DNA from: Alphaproteobacteria bacterium
Lineage (GTDB): Bacteria > Pseudomonadota > Alphaproteobacteria > Rhizobiales > Xanthobacteraceae
NCBI GenBank assembly: GCA_005884765.1
Contig: VAZV01000201.1
Coordinates: 1-32,691 of the forward strand
Length of the DNA: 32,691 nucleotides
Direction: 5' to 3'
In this document: positions 16,974 through 25,608 of the stretch, in pieces
Numbering within the stretch: the stretch's first letter is position 1
Layout: every line of letters begins with the position of its first letter
Notes under the pieces: model-generated
Told to the model about the DNA's origin: nothing
The model's input: only the letters and a program-made list of their open reading frames with translations
Database searches by the model: none
Program-made: the position numbers and the translations under genes

Positions 16974-17507
16974 TTAGGCTTGCTTGAGAAGCTTTGGGCT
17001 GACAAACAGCACCAGCCGTCCGCGGCGGAACGATACGTCGTTCCAGTCATCGATGGCGAAGTCGAACACCGCAAGCCCGGAAGTCGGCAGATTGTTGGCA
17101 AGCGCCTTGCGCCGGGCGCCGTCGCCGCTGCCGGCGAGCGCCAGCGCCAGCTCGTGCATCCCTGGATTGTGCCCGACCAGCATCAGCCGCTTCGGATCGG
17201 AGACCGAGGCCGTGCGGATGGTCCGCAGGAGCTGCGCCGGTTCCGCGCCATAAAGGTCCGCCACAAGCTCGACACGCGGCTTGGGCGCCAAACCCATCAT
17301 TGCCGCCCAGGCGATGTCCCAGGTTTGGTGCGCCCGGACCGCCGGCGAAACCAGCACGCAATCCGGAAAGGGCGGATTCCGGCCGATCCAGCCGCCGATT
17401 TCGGCGGCATCCCTCAGGCCGCGCTCGTCGAGCCGGCGGTCCTGATCGCGGCCTGAGGGAGCCTCGCTTTCAGTCTTGGCGTGACGCAGCAGCATCAAAC
17501 GGCGCAT
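16974..17507 (-). CDS. sixA: SixA-type phosphohistidine phosphatase (histidine phosphatase family)
   Basis: This 177-residue cytoplasmic enzyme has the histidine-phosphatase core: LLRHAKTE with Arg8 and the phospho-accepting His9, SPAVRAHQT with Arg58, and LVGHNPGMHEL with the second catalytic His113. RHA rather than RHG and the short length are typical of SixA, which removes phosphate from HPt domains in Escherichia coli; other members act on small phosphoesters. An HPt protein is encoded at 424, but 16 kb away, so a functional link is only a possibility. The gene is upstream of the UspF-like gene on the same strand. Confidence 0.85.
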   Translation of the reverse strand: MRRLMLLRHAKTESEAPSGRDQDRRLDERGLRDAAEIGGWIGRNPPFPDCVLVSPAVRAHQTWDIAWAAMMGLAPKPRVELVADLYGAEPAQLLRTIRTASVSDPKRLMLVGHNPGMHELALALAGSGDGARRKALANNLPTSGLAVFDFAIDDWNDVSFRRGRLVLFVSPKLLKQA

Positions 17508-17600
17508 AACGCAATCTCGATTCGTTTCGGTCCCAATTAATCTACAAGCTCATGCTTGGGACAAGGTGACAAGTATCCGAAGGGTACGTAAGAAAACGTC

Positions 17601-19061
17601 ATGAGTGCGACTCCCAAGGGCAAGACCAACGGAGCGGACGGCGCGACGTTGCACGAGCGCGCGCGGCTGTCGTTCGACCTCGACGTCGATATCTGCGTGG
17701 TCGGGGCAGGGCTCGCCGGTCTCACGGTTGCGCTCGAGGCGGCGCGGCTTGGTGCCAGCGTCGCCGTTCTCGAAGGCCGGCACGTTGGCTGGAATGCGTC
17801 CGGCCATCAGCTCGGCACGGTCATGCCGGGCTACGGGCTTCCGCTTTCGCAACTGATCGAACGCATCGGGTTTGAAGACGCCCGCGAACTTTGGTCGTTG
17901 TCCAAAGAGGGCGCGGAATTTGTTCGCGCCAACGCCTCCGAGGAAAAGATGCCGGGAATTGCGCTCAGCGAGGGCGCGCTCGAGGTTTCCAACGTCGATG
18001 TCGGCGATCAATTGATCAGCCGGTTACAGATGCTCAGTGAGGATTTTGAGACTGAGGTGGAGGGCTGGCAGATCGATCGCGTGCGCAGCGAGCTTCGCAC
18101 CGATCACTATTTTCACGGCGTGTATTATCCCAAGGCATTCCAGCTCGACGGCCGCAAATATGTCCACGGTCTGGCGTCGCTCGCAAGGCGAGCAGGGGCA
18201 CGCATCTTCGAGGACACGCCGGTCGTCAGCATCGATGCCTCGGGGATTCGCAAACGCATCGTGACGCCGTCGGCGCGTTTGCGTGCCTCCCACATCGTGC
18301 TCGCCGGCAATATCCATCTCGGCGCGCCGCTGCGTCGCTTGTCGGAGACGCTGCTGCCGGTCTGGCGCTACGCCGCGGTGACGGCGCCGCTCGGTGCGCG
18401 CCTTGACGACGTCATCGCATTCAAGGGCTCGGTGGCCGACACCGACGGCATCGATCATTTCCGGATCGTGGATGGCGACCACCTGATGTGGGCGAGCCCG
18501 CAAACCACCTGGGCCGCGCGGCCGCAACGTTTTGGGCGCGCCATCGAGCGCAGGATCCGCTCCGTGTTTCCAAAACTCGGGCCGGTGGAGATTGCCGAGA
18601 CCTGGGGTGGCGCCGTCGGCGAGACCGTGCACGGCATGCCGCAGATCGGCCAGTTGCGGCGCGGGTTGTGGGTCGCAAGCGGTTTCGGCCGCCAGGGCTT
18701 GAACACTTCGGCGATGGCCGGGCAGTTGATCGCCCGCAGCATCCTGTGGGGCGACGAACGCTGGCGGCTGTTTTCACCGTTCGAGCTGGTTTGGGCCGGT
18801 GGTCCGACCGGCCGCGTCGCGGGATATTTCATCGACATGTGGGGCCGGGCAAGTTCCGCCGCTGCCGGCGCGCTCGCCCGTCACCGGGAACGGGTGCGCG
18901 CGCAGGAACGCATCCGCGAGGCACGGCTCGCGGAAGCCAATCGCCAGGCCGGAACGCGCGGGCCGCAACGCCCCCCGCAACCGGGACGAGCGCGCCCGGT
19001 ACGCCCGCCGCCGCCGGCGTCCGCGCCGGCCGATTCGGGGGAGGCCGGCGAGGGGCGCTGA
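17601..19061 (+). CDS. FAD-dependent oxidoreductase, DAO/amine-oxidase-like family
   Basis: This 486-residue flavoprotein has the dinucleotide motif VVGAGLAGLTVALEAARLG (GxGxxG at 35-40) and a FAD-contacting WNASGHQLGTVMPGYG (about 64-80), as in the DadA/PuuB group that oxidises amino acids or polyamines. The C-terminal FAD contact is in ETVHGMPQIGQLRRGLWVASGFGRQGLNTSAMAGQL, read here only as a landmark around residues 343-378. After about residue 420 comes a Pro/Arg/Ala-rich tail of some 60 residues that the family does not normally have. No strong ribosome binding site was seen; the ATG gives a family-like start after a short hydrophilic leader. The substrate is unknown. Confidence 0.85.
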   Translation: MSATPKGKTNGADGATLHERARLSFDLDVDICVVGAGLAGLTVALEAARLGASVAVLEGRHVGWNASGHQLGTVMPGYGLPLSQLIERIGFEDARELWSLSKEGAEFVRANASEEKMPGIALSEGALEVSNVDVGDQLISRLQMLSEDFETEVEGWQIDRVRSELRTDHYFHGVYYPKAFQLDGRKYVHGLASLARRAGARIFEDTPVVSIDASGIRKRIVTPSARLRASHIVLAGNIHLGAPLRRLSETLLPVWRYAAVTAPLGARLDDVIAFKGSVADTDGIDHFRIVDGDHLMWASPQTTWAARPQRFGRAIERRIRSVFPKLGPVEIAETWGGAVGETVHGMPQIGQLRRGLWVASGFGRQGLNTSAMAGQLIARSILWGDERWRLFSPFELVWAGGPTGRVAGYFIDMWGRASSAAAGALARHRERVRAQERIREARLAEANRQAGTRGPQRPPQPGRARPVRPPPPASAPADSGEAGEGR

Positions 19062-19177
19062 TTTCGGGAATCTCGCAAGAAAGTGAGAAATTTCCCCTGC
19101 GAGCGGTGTAACTTCTTACCCGAGAGGCCGTATCTCAGGTCGAACCGGCCCGAATTGCGCTTCGCACGGAGACCATC

Positions 19178-19678
19178 ATGATCGACCGCCGCATTATGCT
19201 CGCATCTTTGGCCAGCCTGTTGAGCCTTGCCGCTTTCCGCTGGCTCCGGGCTTCGCCGGCACAGGCCGCCGAGAAGTTTGAAGTCGAAAAGTCCGATGCG
19301 GAGTGGCGCGCGCAACTCACGCCGCAGCAATATGATATCCTCCGCAAGCAGGGCACCGAGCGCCCGGGATCGAGTCCGCTTCTCAACGAGCATCGCAAAG
19401 GCATCTTCGCCTGCGCCGGTTGCGACCTGCCGCTGTTCTCCTCGGAGACCAAGTTCGAGAGCGGCACCGGCTGGCCGAGCTTCTATCAGCCGCTCGAGAA
19501 CGCCGTCGGCAAGACCGAAGACCGCACCTTCGGCATGCTGCGGACCGAAATCCACTGCCGCCGCTGCGGCGGCCACCTCGGGCACGTCTTCGACGACGGG
19601 CCGAAGCCGACCGGACTGCGCTACTGCATGGACGGCTACGCCCTGGTATTCCATCCGGCCGCGCCGTCGGCGACCTGA
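19178..19678 (+). CDS. msrB: Peptide-methionine (R)-S-oxide reductase with export signal
   Basis: This is a 166-residue MsrB that reduces Met-R-sulfoxide in proteins. The zinc ligands are Cys79, Cys82, Cys127 and Cys130, GTGWPSF is at 97-102, and the catalytic Cys150 is in LRYCMDGYAL. A leader precedes the domain: RR at 4-5, a hydrophobic run and SPAQA at 26-30, which fits a Tat or Sec signal peptide and places the enzyme in the periplasm. The start has GGAGA upstream. It follows the FAD oxidoreductase on the same strand by 116 bases. The recycling electron donor is not encoded nearby. Confidence 0.92.
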   Translation: MIDRRIMLASLASLLSLAAFRWLRASPAQAAEKFEVEKSDAEWRAQLTPQQYDILRKQGTERPGSSPLLNEHRKGIFACAGCDLPLFSSETKFESGTGWPSFYQPLENAVGKTEDRTFGMLRTEIHCRRCGGHLGHVFDDGPKPTGLRYCMDGYALVFHPAAPSAT

Positions 19679-19695
19679 CGGCTCCTTTTTGTCCT

Positions 19696-19720
19696 GACGC
19701 GTTTTCTTCGGAAACGCTTC
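19696..19720. repeat. Hairpin repeat unit, copy 1
   Basis: The 25-base unit GACGCGTTTTCTTC...GAAACGCTTC folds as an 8-base stem (19699-19706 with 19710-19717) with one wobble pair and a TTC loop. It recurs almost exactly 34 bases downstream. It resembles a dispersed intergenic repeat seen in Bradyrhizobium genomes. It follows the msrB stop, so it may also affect msrB transcript ends. Confidence 0.65.
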
Positions 19721-19729
19721 CTTTGTCGT

Positions 19730-19754
19730 GACGCGTTTTCTTCGAAAACGCTTC
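19730..19754. repeat. Hairpin repeat unit, copy 2
   Basis: This is the second copy of the 25-base unit, with a perfect 8-base stem (GCGTTTTC 19733-19740 with GAAAACGC 19744-19751) around a TTC loop. It differs from copy 1 by one base, which turns the wobble pair into a Watson-Crick pair. Confidence 0.65.
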
Positions 19755-19757
19755 GGC

Positions 19758-19788
19758 GCCCGGCAATTGTTGCCCGCCCGGCAATTGT
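19758..19788. promoter_or_regulatory. Two 13-base direct repeats, possible upstream activator sites for flgE
   Basis: GCCCGGCAATTGT occurs at 19758-19770 and 19776-19788, a period of 18 bases. Each copy contains a dyad (GGCAA-TTG-TTGCC in the first, GGCA-ATTG-TGCC in the second). They lie about 90-120 bases upstream of the start site predicted from the sigma-54 promoter. That is the normal place for binding of an enhancer protein such as FlbD. The factor is inferred from the position and the flagellar context, not from a known consensus. Confidence 0.45.
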
Positions 19789-19820
19789 GCCCCGGTCACT
19801 GGACCGGGGCATTTTCATTT
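19789..19820 (+). terminator. Rho-independent terminator-like hairpin
   Basis: GCCCCGGTC (19789-19797) pairs perfectly with GACCGGGGC (19802-19810) around a four-base loop, followed by ATTTTCATTT. The 9-base GC-rich stem with a T-rich tail fits an intrinsic terminator. It would stop reading from msrB before the flgE promoter and insulate the flagellar operon. Confidence 0.7.
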
Positions 19821-19849
19821 AAGTGGCTGATATGACGATGTTTCCCATG

Positions 19850-19865
19850 TTGGCATAGCGCTTGC
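19850..19865 (+). promoter_or_regulatory. Sigma-54 promoter of flgE
   Basis: TTGGCATAGCGCTTGC has GG at 19852-19853 and GC at 19864-19865, exactly ten bases apart, with TTGGCA and TTGC matching the -24/-12 consensus well. It would start transcription near 19877, giving a leader of about 64 bases before flgE. In Caulobacter the hook operon is sigma-54 and FlbD dependent, which agrees with this placement. Confidence 0.7.
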
Positions 19866-19940
19866 GACAGTCTCCACCGAATGCGGCCATGGCCTCGTGC
19901 TGATCACCTGGCCGCGCGGCACGAATGTGGAGACAATGTT

Positions 19941-21791
19941 ATGGGTATCTTCGACGCGCTTAACACCTCGGTTGGCGGCCTGCAGGCTCAGTCCTTCGCG
20001 TTGCAGAACATTTCGGGCAACATCGCGAACGCCTCGACCACCGGCTACAAGGGCATTGGCACCAGCTTCGAGGATCTCATTCCAGACGCCACGACGCCGA
20101 GCCGGCAGGTTGCCGGGGGCGTCACCGCGTTCGCCCAGGCCACGATCACCACCCAGGGCACCGTCTCGGCCACAACGGTTGCCACCAACATGGCAATCAA
20201 CGGTGACGGCTTCTTCTCGGTGCAAAAGGCGAGCGCCGTGGTCGACAACGTGCCCGTCTTCACCGGCGTCACCGATTACACCCGCCGTGGCGATTTCCAG
20301 GTCAATGCCAACGGCAACCTGATCAACGGCGCCGGCTACTACCTGATGGGCGTCACCGTCGATCCCAAAACCGGCAACCCGACCGGCAACGTTCCGCAGG
20401 TCCTGCAATTCCAGAACAACTTCATTCCGGCGCAGTCCACCACCGCCATTCAATATGCCGCGAACCTTCCGACCACACCGAAGACGCCGGCAAGTTCAGG
20501 CGCGCAGGCCGGCACGATCACCGCAGGAGGGGGCATCAACCCCGCCGACTTCGCTTCCAATCCCTTGCCGTTGGGTACGCCGGCACCGCCTGTCAATGCC
20601 TCCGCCACTGGCGCTGCCCGCAACAACGACAACACCACTCCGGCCGCGATCACCGCGGCGACTCAGTTGGTCGGTACCGCCAGCGCCTCGTCCAACGACC
20701 TCGCAACCGCGATCACTAACGGCTCGTCCCTGACCGTCGATGGCAAGACCATCACCTTCTCGACGGGGCAAACCACCTCCACCACCAATGCTTCCGGCAA
20801 CGTCACGATCGGCATCGGCCCGGGCAGTACACTGACCGTGCAGAGCGTGCTTAGCGCGATCGACGGCATCACTGGAGCCTCGACGTCCTCCACCGTCAAC
20901 GGCTCGGGCCAGCTCGTGCTCTCGACCGGCACCAACCAGGACCTGGTCATCTCGGGCACCGGCAACGCGCTCGCCGCGCTCGGCCTGAGTGCCGGCACGA
21001 CGGTGCGTGCGGCCGGCACCAATCCCGGCACGGGTATCGTTACCGGCAATGACCTGACGGCGTTCACCAACGAATCCATCAGCGGCGGCGCGGTGACGGC
21101 TTTCAACGCCGCGGGAACGCCGATTAACGTGCAATTGCGCTGGGCCAAGACCGACAGCGCTTCGCTGGGCACCGGACACCAGGACACCTGGAATCTGTTC
21201 TACCAGACCAGCACCACCGCGACCGGCGCCCAGACCGCGTGGGTCAACACCGGAACGAACTTCGTCTTCAACGCCAACGGGTCGCTGGCCTCGCCGGCCG
21301 GCTCGGCGATCAGCGTTCCGGCCGTGAGCGTCGACGGGCAAGTGCTCGGCAATCTTACCTTCAACATCGGCGCCGGCACCTTGACGCAGTTTGCGAGTAC
21401 GGCGGGTGCTGCGACCATCAACAACCTCACGCAGAATGGCTTCGCCGCCGGTCAGCTACAGTCGGTTGCCATCAACAACTCCGGCATCGTGGTCGGTACA
21501 TTCTCGAACGGCCAGAACATCGACCTCGCCCAGGTCACGCTGTCGCACTTCAACGGCACCAACTACCTCAAAGCGCTCGACGGCGGCGCCTATGAGGTGA
21601 CCGACCTGTCGGGACCCGCGATCGCCGGCGCGTCCGGCCAGATCAGCGGGTCGTCGCTCGAGGGATCGAACACCGACATCGCCGACGAATTCACCAAGCT
21701 GATCGTGACGCAGCAGGCCTATTCGGCGAACACCAAAGTGATCACCACGGCCAACAACATGGTTCAGGATCTTCTCAACGTGCTGCGCTGA
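19941..21791 (+). CDS. flgE: Flagellar hook protein FlgE
   Basis: This 616-residue protein forms the flexible hook outside the cell. The N-terminus (MGIFDALNTSVGGLQAQSFA, then LQNISGNIANASTTGYKG) is the conserved axial-protein coiled segment, and the C-terminus (EFTKLIVTQQAYSANTKVITTANNM) is the matching FlgE end. It is much longer than the enteric protein (about 400) and near the size of Caulobacter FlgE. The extra length includes a Flagellin_IN-like insertion at about residues 262-354. The frame opens at 19881, but the ATG at 19941 has GGAG eight bases upstream and gives the family start. It is the first gene of the flgE-flgK-flgL run, behind the sigma-54 promoter and the terminator. Confidence 0.95.
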   Translation: MGIFDALNTSVGGLQAQSFALQNISGNIANASTTGYKGIGTSFEDLIPDATTPSRQVAGGVTAFAQATITTQGTVSATTVATNMAINGDGFFSVQKASAVVDNVPVFTGVTDYTRRGDFQVNANGNLINGAGYYLMGVTVDPKTGNPTGNVPQVLQFQNNFIPAQSTTAIQYAANLPTTPKTPASSGAQAGTITAGGGINPADFASNPLPLGTPAPPVNASATGAARNNDNTTPAAITAATQLVGTASASSNDLATAITNGSSLTVDGKTITFSTGQTTSTTNASGNVTIGIGPGSTLTVQSVLSAIDGITGASTSSTVNGSGQLVLSTGTNQDLVISGTGNALAALGLSAGTTVRAAGTNPGTGIVTGNDLTAFTNESISGGAVTAFNAAGTPINVQLRWAKTDSASLGTGHQDTWNLFYQTSTTATGAQTAWVNTGTNFVFNANGSLASPAGSAISVPAVSVDGQVLGNLTFNIGAGTLTQFASTAGAATINNLTQNGFAAGQLQSVAINNSGIVVGTFSNGQNIDLAQVTLSHFNGTNYLKALDGGAYEVTDLSGPAIAGASGQISGSSLEGSNTDIADEFTKLIVTQQAYSANTKVITTANNMVQDLLNVLR

Positions 21792-21840
21792 TCAGCGACC
21801 GGCACAACTCAGTTTGACGTAATCAAGGCGGGTATTTTCC

Positions 21841-23706
21841 ATGGGTTTGAGTTCAGCCCTTGCCACTGCGATGACGGGTTTGCGCGCCAACCAGGCCGCG
21901 CTCTCGATCATATCGGGCAACGTCGCCAACGCGCAGACGCCGGGCTACGTCACCCAAAAACCCAACCAGATCGAGGTCAATAGCGGCGGCGACGGTTCGA
22001 CCGTCCTGACCACCGGCGTCAGCCGCCAGCTCGATCTGTTCGTGCAGAATCAGTTGCGGACCGAGACGTCCGGCGGAGCCTATGCCGATCAAACGGCCAA
22101 CATCCTCGGCCAGTTGCAAAGCGTCTACGGCACGCCCGGCGGCGATGGCACGCTGGAGACGACGCTCAACAATTTTACCACGGCGCTGCAGGCGCTATCG
22201 AGCAATCCGGGCAACCAGTCGGCGCAGGCGGTGGCGCTATCGGCGGCCCAGACATTGGCACAGCAGCTCAATACCACGACGCGGGGCATTCAATCCCTGC
22301 GCTCGAATGTCGAGCAGGACATCGGCAATTCGGCGACCCAGGCCAACGCCGCGATGACGCAGATCGCGCAGATCAATACCCAGCTTCAGGGGCTGAGCCC
22401 CACCGATCCCGAGGCCGCGACGCTGATGGATCAGCGCGACAATGCGCTGAGCCAATTGGCGAAGCTGGTGGATGTTCGGGCGGTCACGGATTCGTCTAAC
22501 CAGACCAACGTGTTCACGACCTCGGGCATCCAGCTTGTCGGCGCCGGGCTCGCTTCGGAGTTTACCTTCAATTCGCCCGGCACGCTCGGCGCCACCTCTC
22601 TATATAGTGCCAACCCGGCCAAATCCGGCGTCGGCGCGCTGAACATCAAGTTGCCCAACGGCGCGTCCATCGATCTGGTCGCGACCAACGCCATCAGTTC
22701 GGGCCAGATCGCCGCCGACCTCAAGCTGCGAGACCAGACGCTGGTGCAGGCGCAGACGCAGGTCGACCAGATGGCCGCCACGTTGTCGAGCGCGGCATCC
22801 GATCAAACCACGGCCGGCACCGCAGTCACCGGACCGCCTGCCGGATTCGACGTCAGCCTGTCGGGCGCGTTGCCGGGCAACACTGTCAACCTGACCTACA
22901 CAGACACCGCGACCAACACCCAGCACCTGATCTCGATCGTCAACGTGAACGATCCGGCCGCGCTGCCGCTGCACAATGCGGCCAACGCGAACCCAAAGCT
23001 AGTCGGCGTCGATTTCTCCGCAGGCGCGGCCTCGGTCGCTGCGCAATTGAATATAGCGCTTGGCGGCAGCCACCTGCAATTCTCGAATGCTGCGGGCTCG
23101 CTGCGGGTGGTCGACGACGGGACAAGTTCTGCAACCGTCAATGCGGCTTCGGTCACGACGACCGCTACGTCGCTTGCCAGTGGAAATCCCCAGCTTCCGT
23201 TGTTCACCGACGCAAGTTCGATCTATGCCGGCCAGATCACCGCGAGCGGCTCGGAGCTGACGGGCCTTGCCGGACGCATCACGGTGAACGCGGCGCTGCT
23301 CGCCGATCCCACCAAGCTCAGCGTCTACAACACGTCGCCGCTGACCGCGACCGGCGACAGCAAGCGCTCGGACTTTCTCTACGCGCAGCTCACCTCGACG
23401 AAATTCAGCTATTCGCCGTCGACCGGAATAGGTACGAACGCGCAGCCGTTCCAGGGCACGGTCACGAGCTATCTGCAGCAGTTCATCAACCAGCAAAGCA
23501 ACGCCTCCACGCTGGCGAACCAATTGCAGCAGGGCCAAAGCGTGGTCGTGAGTACGCTGCAGCAGAAATTCAATTCGACCGCCAGCGTCAACATCGATAC
23601 CGAAATGTCCAACCTGATCGCGGTGCAGAACGCCTATGCCGCGAATGCCCACATCATGTCGGTCGTGCAGAGCATGATGAATACCCTGCTGCAGGCTCAA
23701 GTGTAA
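21841..23706 (+). CDS. flgK: Flagellar hook-associated protein 1 (FlgK)
   Basis: This 621-residue protein forms the first junction ring between hook and filament. The N-terminus MGLSSALATAMTGLRANQAA with ISGNVANAQTPGYV is the axial-protein signature specific to FlgK. The C-terminus (SVNIDTEMSNLIAVQNAYAA, NAHIMSVVQSMMNTLL) is the matching coiled segment. Length is within the range for alphaproteobacteria. AAGGCGGG precedes the start. It is 49 bases after flgE and 11 bases before flgL, so the three are co-transcribed. Confidence 0.95.
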   Translation: MGLSSALATAMTGLRANQAALSIISGNVANAQTPGYVTQKPNQIEVNSGGDGSTVLTTGVSRQLDLFVQNQLRTETSGGAYADQTANILGQLQSVYGTPGGDGTLETTLNNFTTALQALSSNPGNQSAQAVALSAAQTLAQQLNTTTRGIQSLRSNVEQDIGNSATQANAAMTQIAQINTQLQGLSPTDPEAATLMDQRDNALSQLAKLVDVRAVTDSSNQTNVFTTSGIQLVGAGLASEFTFNSPGTLGATSLYSANPAKSGVGALNIKLPNGASIDLVATNAISSGQIAADLKLRDQTLVQAQTQVDQMAATLSSAASDQTTAGTAVTGPPAGFDVSLSGALPGNTVNLTYTDTATNTQHLISIVNVNDPAALPLHNAANANPKLVGVDFSAGAASVAAQLNIALGGSHLQFSNAAGSLRVVDDGTSSATVNAASVTTTATSLASGNPQLPLFTDASSIYAGQITASGSELTGLAGRITVNAALLADPTKLSVYNTSPLTATGDSKRSDFLYAQLTSTKFSYSPSTGIGTNAQPFQGTVTSYLQQFINQQSNASTLANQLQQGQSVVVSTLQQKFNSTASVNIDTEMSNLIAVQNAYAANAHIMSVVQSMMNTLLQAQV

Positions 23707-23717
23707 GGCGGCTGAAA

Positions 23718-25589
23718 ATGTCGATCTCCAGTATCAATTATGGCTCGTCGCTGCTTGGGCAGTCGGTGCGCAATCTGAACCAGCAACTCACCGACCTGTC
23801 GACCCAGCTTTCCACCGGCGTGAAGTCCACCAACTATGCCGGCATGGGCGTCAACGAGGGTTTTGCGATCGCCGCGCGATCGCAGCTCGCCAACATCTCC
23901 GCATTTACAACCACGATGACCAACGTCAATACGATCATCTCGGCGGCCAACACCGCGCTGCAGTCGCTATCGCAGACCGCGAGCTCGGTCCAGAGCTCGG
24001 CCGCCGCGACCGCCCAAAACGTGAACAGTAGCAACGGACAGACCATCGCGCAGCAAAATGCGGCGTCCCAGCTTTCGTCGATCGTCGGCATCCTCAATAC
24101 CCAGGTCGGCGACCGCTACATCTTCTCCGGCAGCGCGATCAATACCCCGGCAGTCGCTTCCGCCGACGACATCATGAACGGCAGCGGCACGCTCGCGGGA
24201 TTGAAGCAGGTGATCTCCGAACGTCAGCAGGCCGATCTCGGCACCAGCGGGCTCGGACGCCTCGTCATTACGTCGCCGACGGCGACGTCGGTTAAGGTGG
24301 CGGAAGACGTCGCGGGATCGCCGTTCGGCTTCAAGCTGAGTTCGGTGAACGCGTCGTGGGCCGGGGCCACGGTGACCGGTCCTATAGGCTCGCCGGCGGC
24401 GGTCTCGGTCGACCTCGGCGCGACCAATCCCAATCCGGGCGATCAGGTGAGCTTCACGTTCAAGCTTCCTGACGGCACCACCGAATCCGTTCAACTGACG
24501 GCAACGAACACGACGCCGCCGCCGACCGGCAGCTTCACCATCAGCGCCACGTCGACGTTGACAGCCAGCAATCTCAATGCCGCCCTCAACAGCTCGATCA
24601 GCACGCTCGCCAACACCGCGCTGGTGGCGGCGTCTGCGGTCGCCGCCGGCGACAATTTCTTCAACACCGACACCGCGATCGGGACCGTGGTCAATACCAA
24701 GGCCGCAACGCCGATCACCGGCGCGACGACCTTGTCCGGCGCCGCCGCCACCAACTCGCTGACCACCGATTTTGCGCCGGGCGACACGATCACCGTCAAC
24801 GGCCAACAGATCAGCTTTGTCGCCTCCGGCGCGAGCGGCAACAACCAGGTCAACGTCACCGACAGCGTCCAGACGCTGCTCTCCAAGATCGACGCGATCA
24901 CCGGAACCTCGACGCCGTCCACCATCTCCGGCGGCGCGATCACGCTGCACGCCGATGACGCCGCCGGCCTCACGGTCACGAGTTCGAATGCCGCTGCCTT
25001 CGCGGCGCTCGGATTTACCGGCACCGTGTCGGCAACGCAGCCACTGCGGGTCGGGGGCTCGCCGCTGGGATCGGCGACCACGCTGGTCAACGGTTCGGCC
25101 AACACGGTCGCTTGGTACACCGGCAATTCCGGACCGGGTACTGCGCGCGCGTCGTCGACGGTGCGCATCGACCAGTCCCAGAGCGTGCAATACGGCGCGC
25201 AAGCCAACGAGCAGGCGATCCGCTCAGAGATCCAGGCGATCGCGGTGTTCGGTGCCGTCACGACCACGCCGGGCGGAGCCAATTCGGCGGCCCAAATTGC
25301 GGCGCTCAGCTCGCGCACGGTCACGAACCTGACGCCGCAGGCCGGCCAGCAGACCATCCAGGATATCCAGACCGAATTCGCCACCGCTCAGAGCACAATG
25401 AAGGATGCCACGGCCCGGCAGACCCAGGCCAAGACGGCGCTGCAGGACATGATCGACCAGACCGAAAATATTTCGACCGATCAGGTGGCGAGCCAGATTC
25501 TGGCGCTGCAGACCGCCCTTCAAGCGTCATACCAGACTACTTCGATGCTCTCGCAGCTCACCCTGACCAAGTTCCTTCCGATAGCCTGA
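23718..25589 (+). CDS. flgL: Flagellar hook-associated protein 3 (FlgL), enlarged
   Basis: This is a 623-residue flagellin-like junction protein. The N-terminus (SSLLGQSVRNLNQQLTDLST, QLSTGVKS) and the C-terminus (QSTMKDATARQTQAKTALQD, ENISTDQVASQILALQTALQ) are the FlgL coiled ends. Enteric FlgL has about 317 residues, so this one is roughly twice as long. The surplus is central: an FKLPDG...ALNSSISTLAN module (about 238-320) and a Flagellin_IN-like module (about 353-436), both predicted to be surface-exposed beta domains. It is eleven bases after flgK, and the next gene follows after 93 bases. Confidence 0.93.
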   Translation: MSISSINYGSSLLGQSVRNLNQQLTDLSTQLSTGVKSTNYAGMGVNEGFAIAARSQLANISAFTTTMTNVNTIISAANTALQSLSQTASSVQSSAAATAQNVNSSNGQTIAQQNAASQLSSIVGILNTQVGDRYIFSGSAINTPAVASADDIMNGSGTLAGLKQVISERQQADLGTSGLGRLVITSPTATSVKVAEDVAGSPFGFKLSSVNASWAGATVTGPIGSPAAVSVDLGATNPNPGDQVSFTFKLPDGTTESVQLTATNTTPPPTGSFTISATSTLTASNLNAALNSSISTLANTALVAASAVAAGDNFFNTDTAIGTVVNTKAATPITGATTLSGAAATNSLTTDFAPGDTITVNGQQISFVASGASGNNQVNVTDSVQTLLSKIDAITGTSTPSTISGGAITLHADDAAGLTVTSSNAAAFAALGFTGTVSATQPLRVGGSPLGSATTLVNGSANTVAWYTGNSGPGTARASSTVRIDQSQSVQYGAQANEQAIRSEIQAIAVFGAVTTTPGGANSAAQIAALSSRTVTNLTPQAGQQTIQDIQTEFATAQSTMKDATARQTQAKTALQDMIDQTENISTDQVASQILALQTALQASYQTTSMLSQLTLTKFLPIA

Positions 25590-25608
25590 TCGCGACGCCT
25601 TCACGCCG

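Noticed and set aside
424..17507. A phosphorelay pair of the HPt protein and the SixA-type phosphatase
   Set aside because: SixA acts on HPt domains in Escherichia coli, but these genes are about 16 kb apart with no shared regulation visible.
23967..25202. 411-residue open frame antisense to flgL
   Set aside because: The translation is Arg/Gly-rich low complexity, typical of shadows of GC-rich genes, and flgL on the plus strand is certain.
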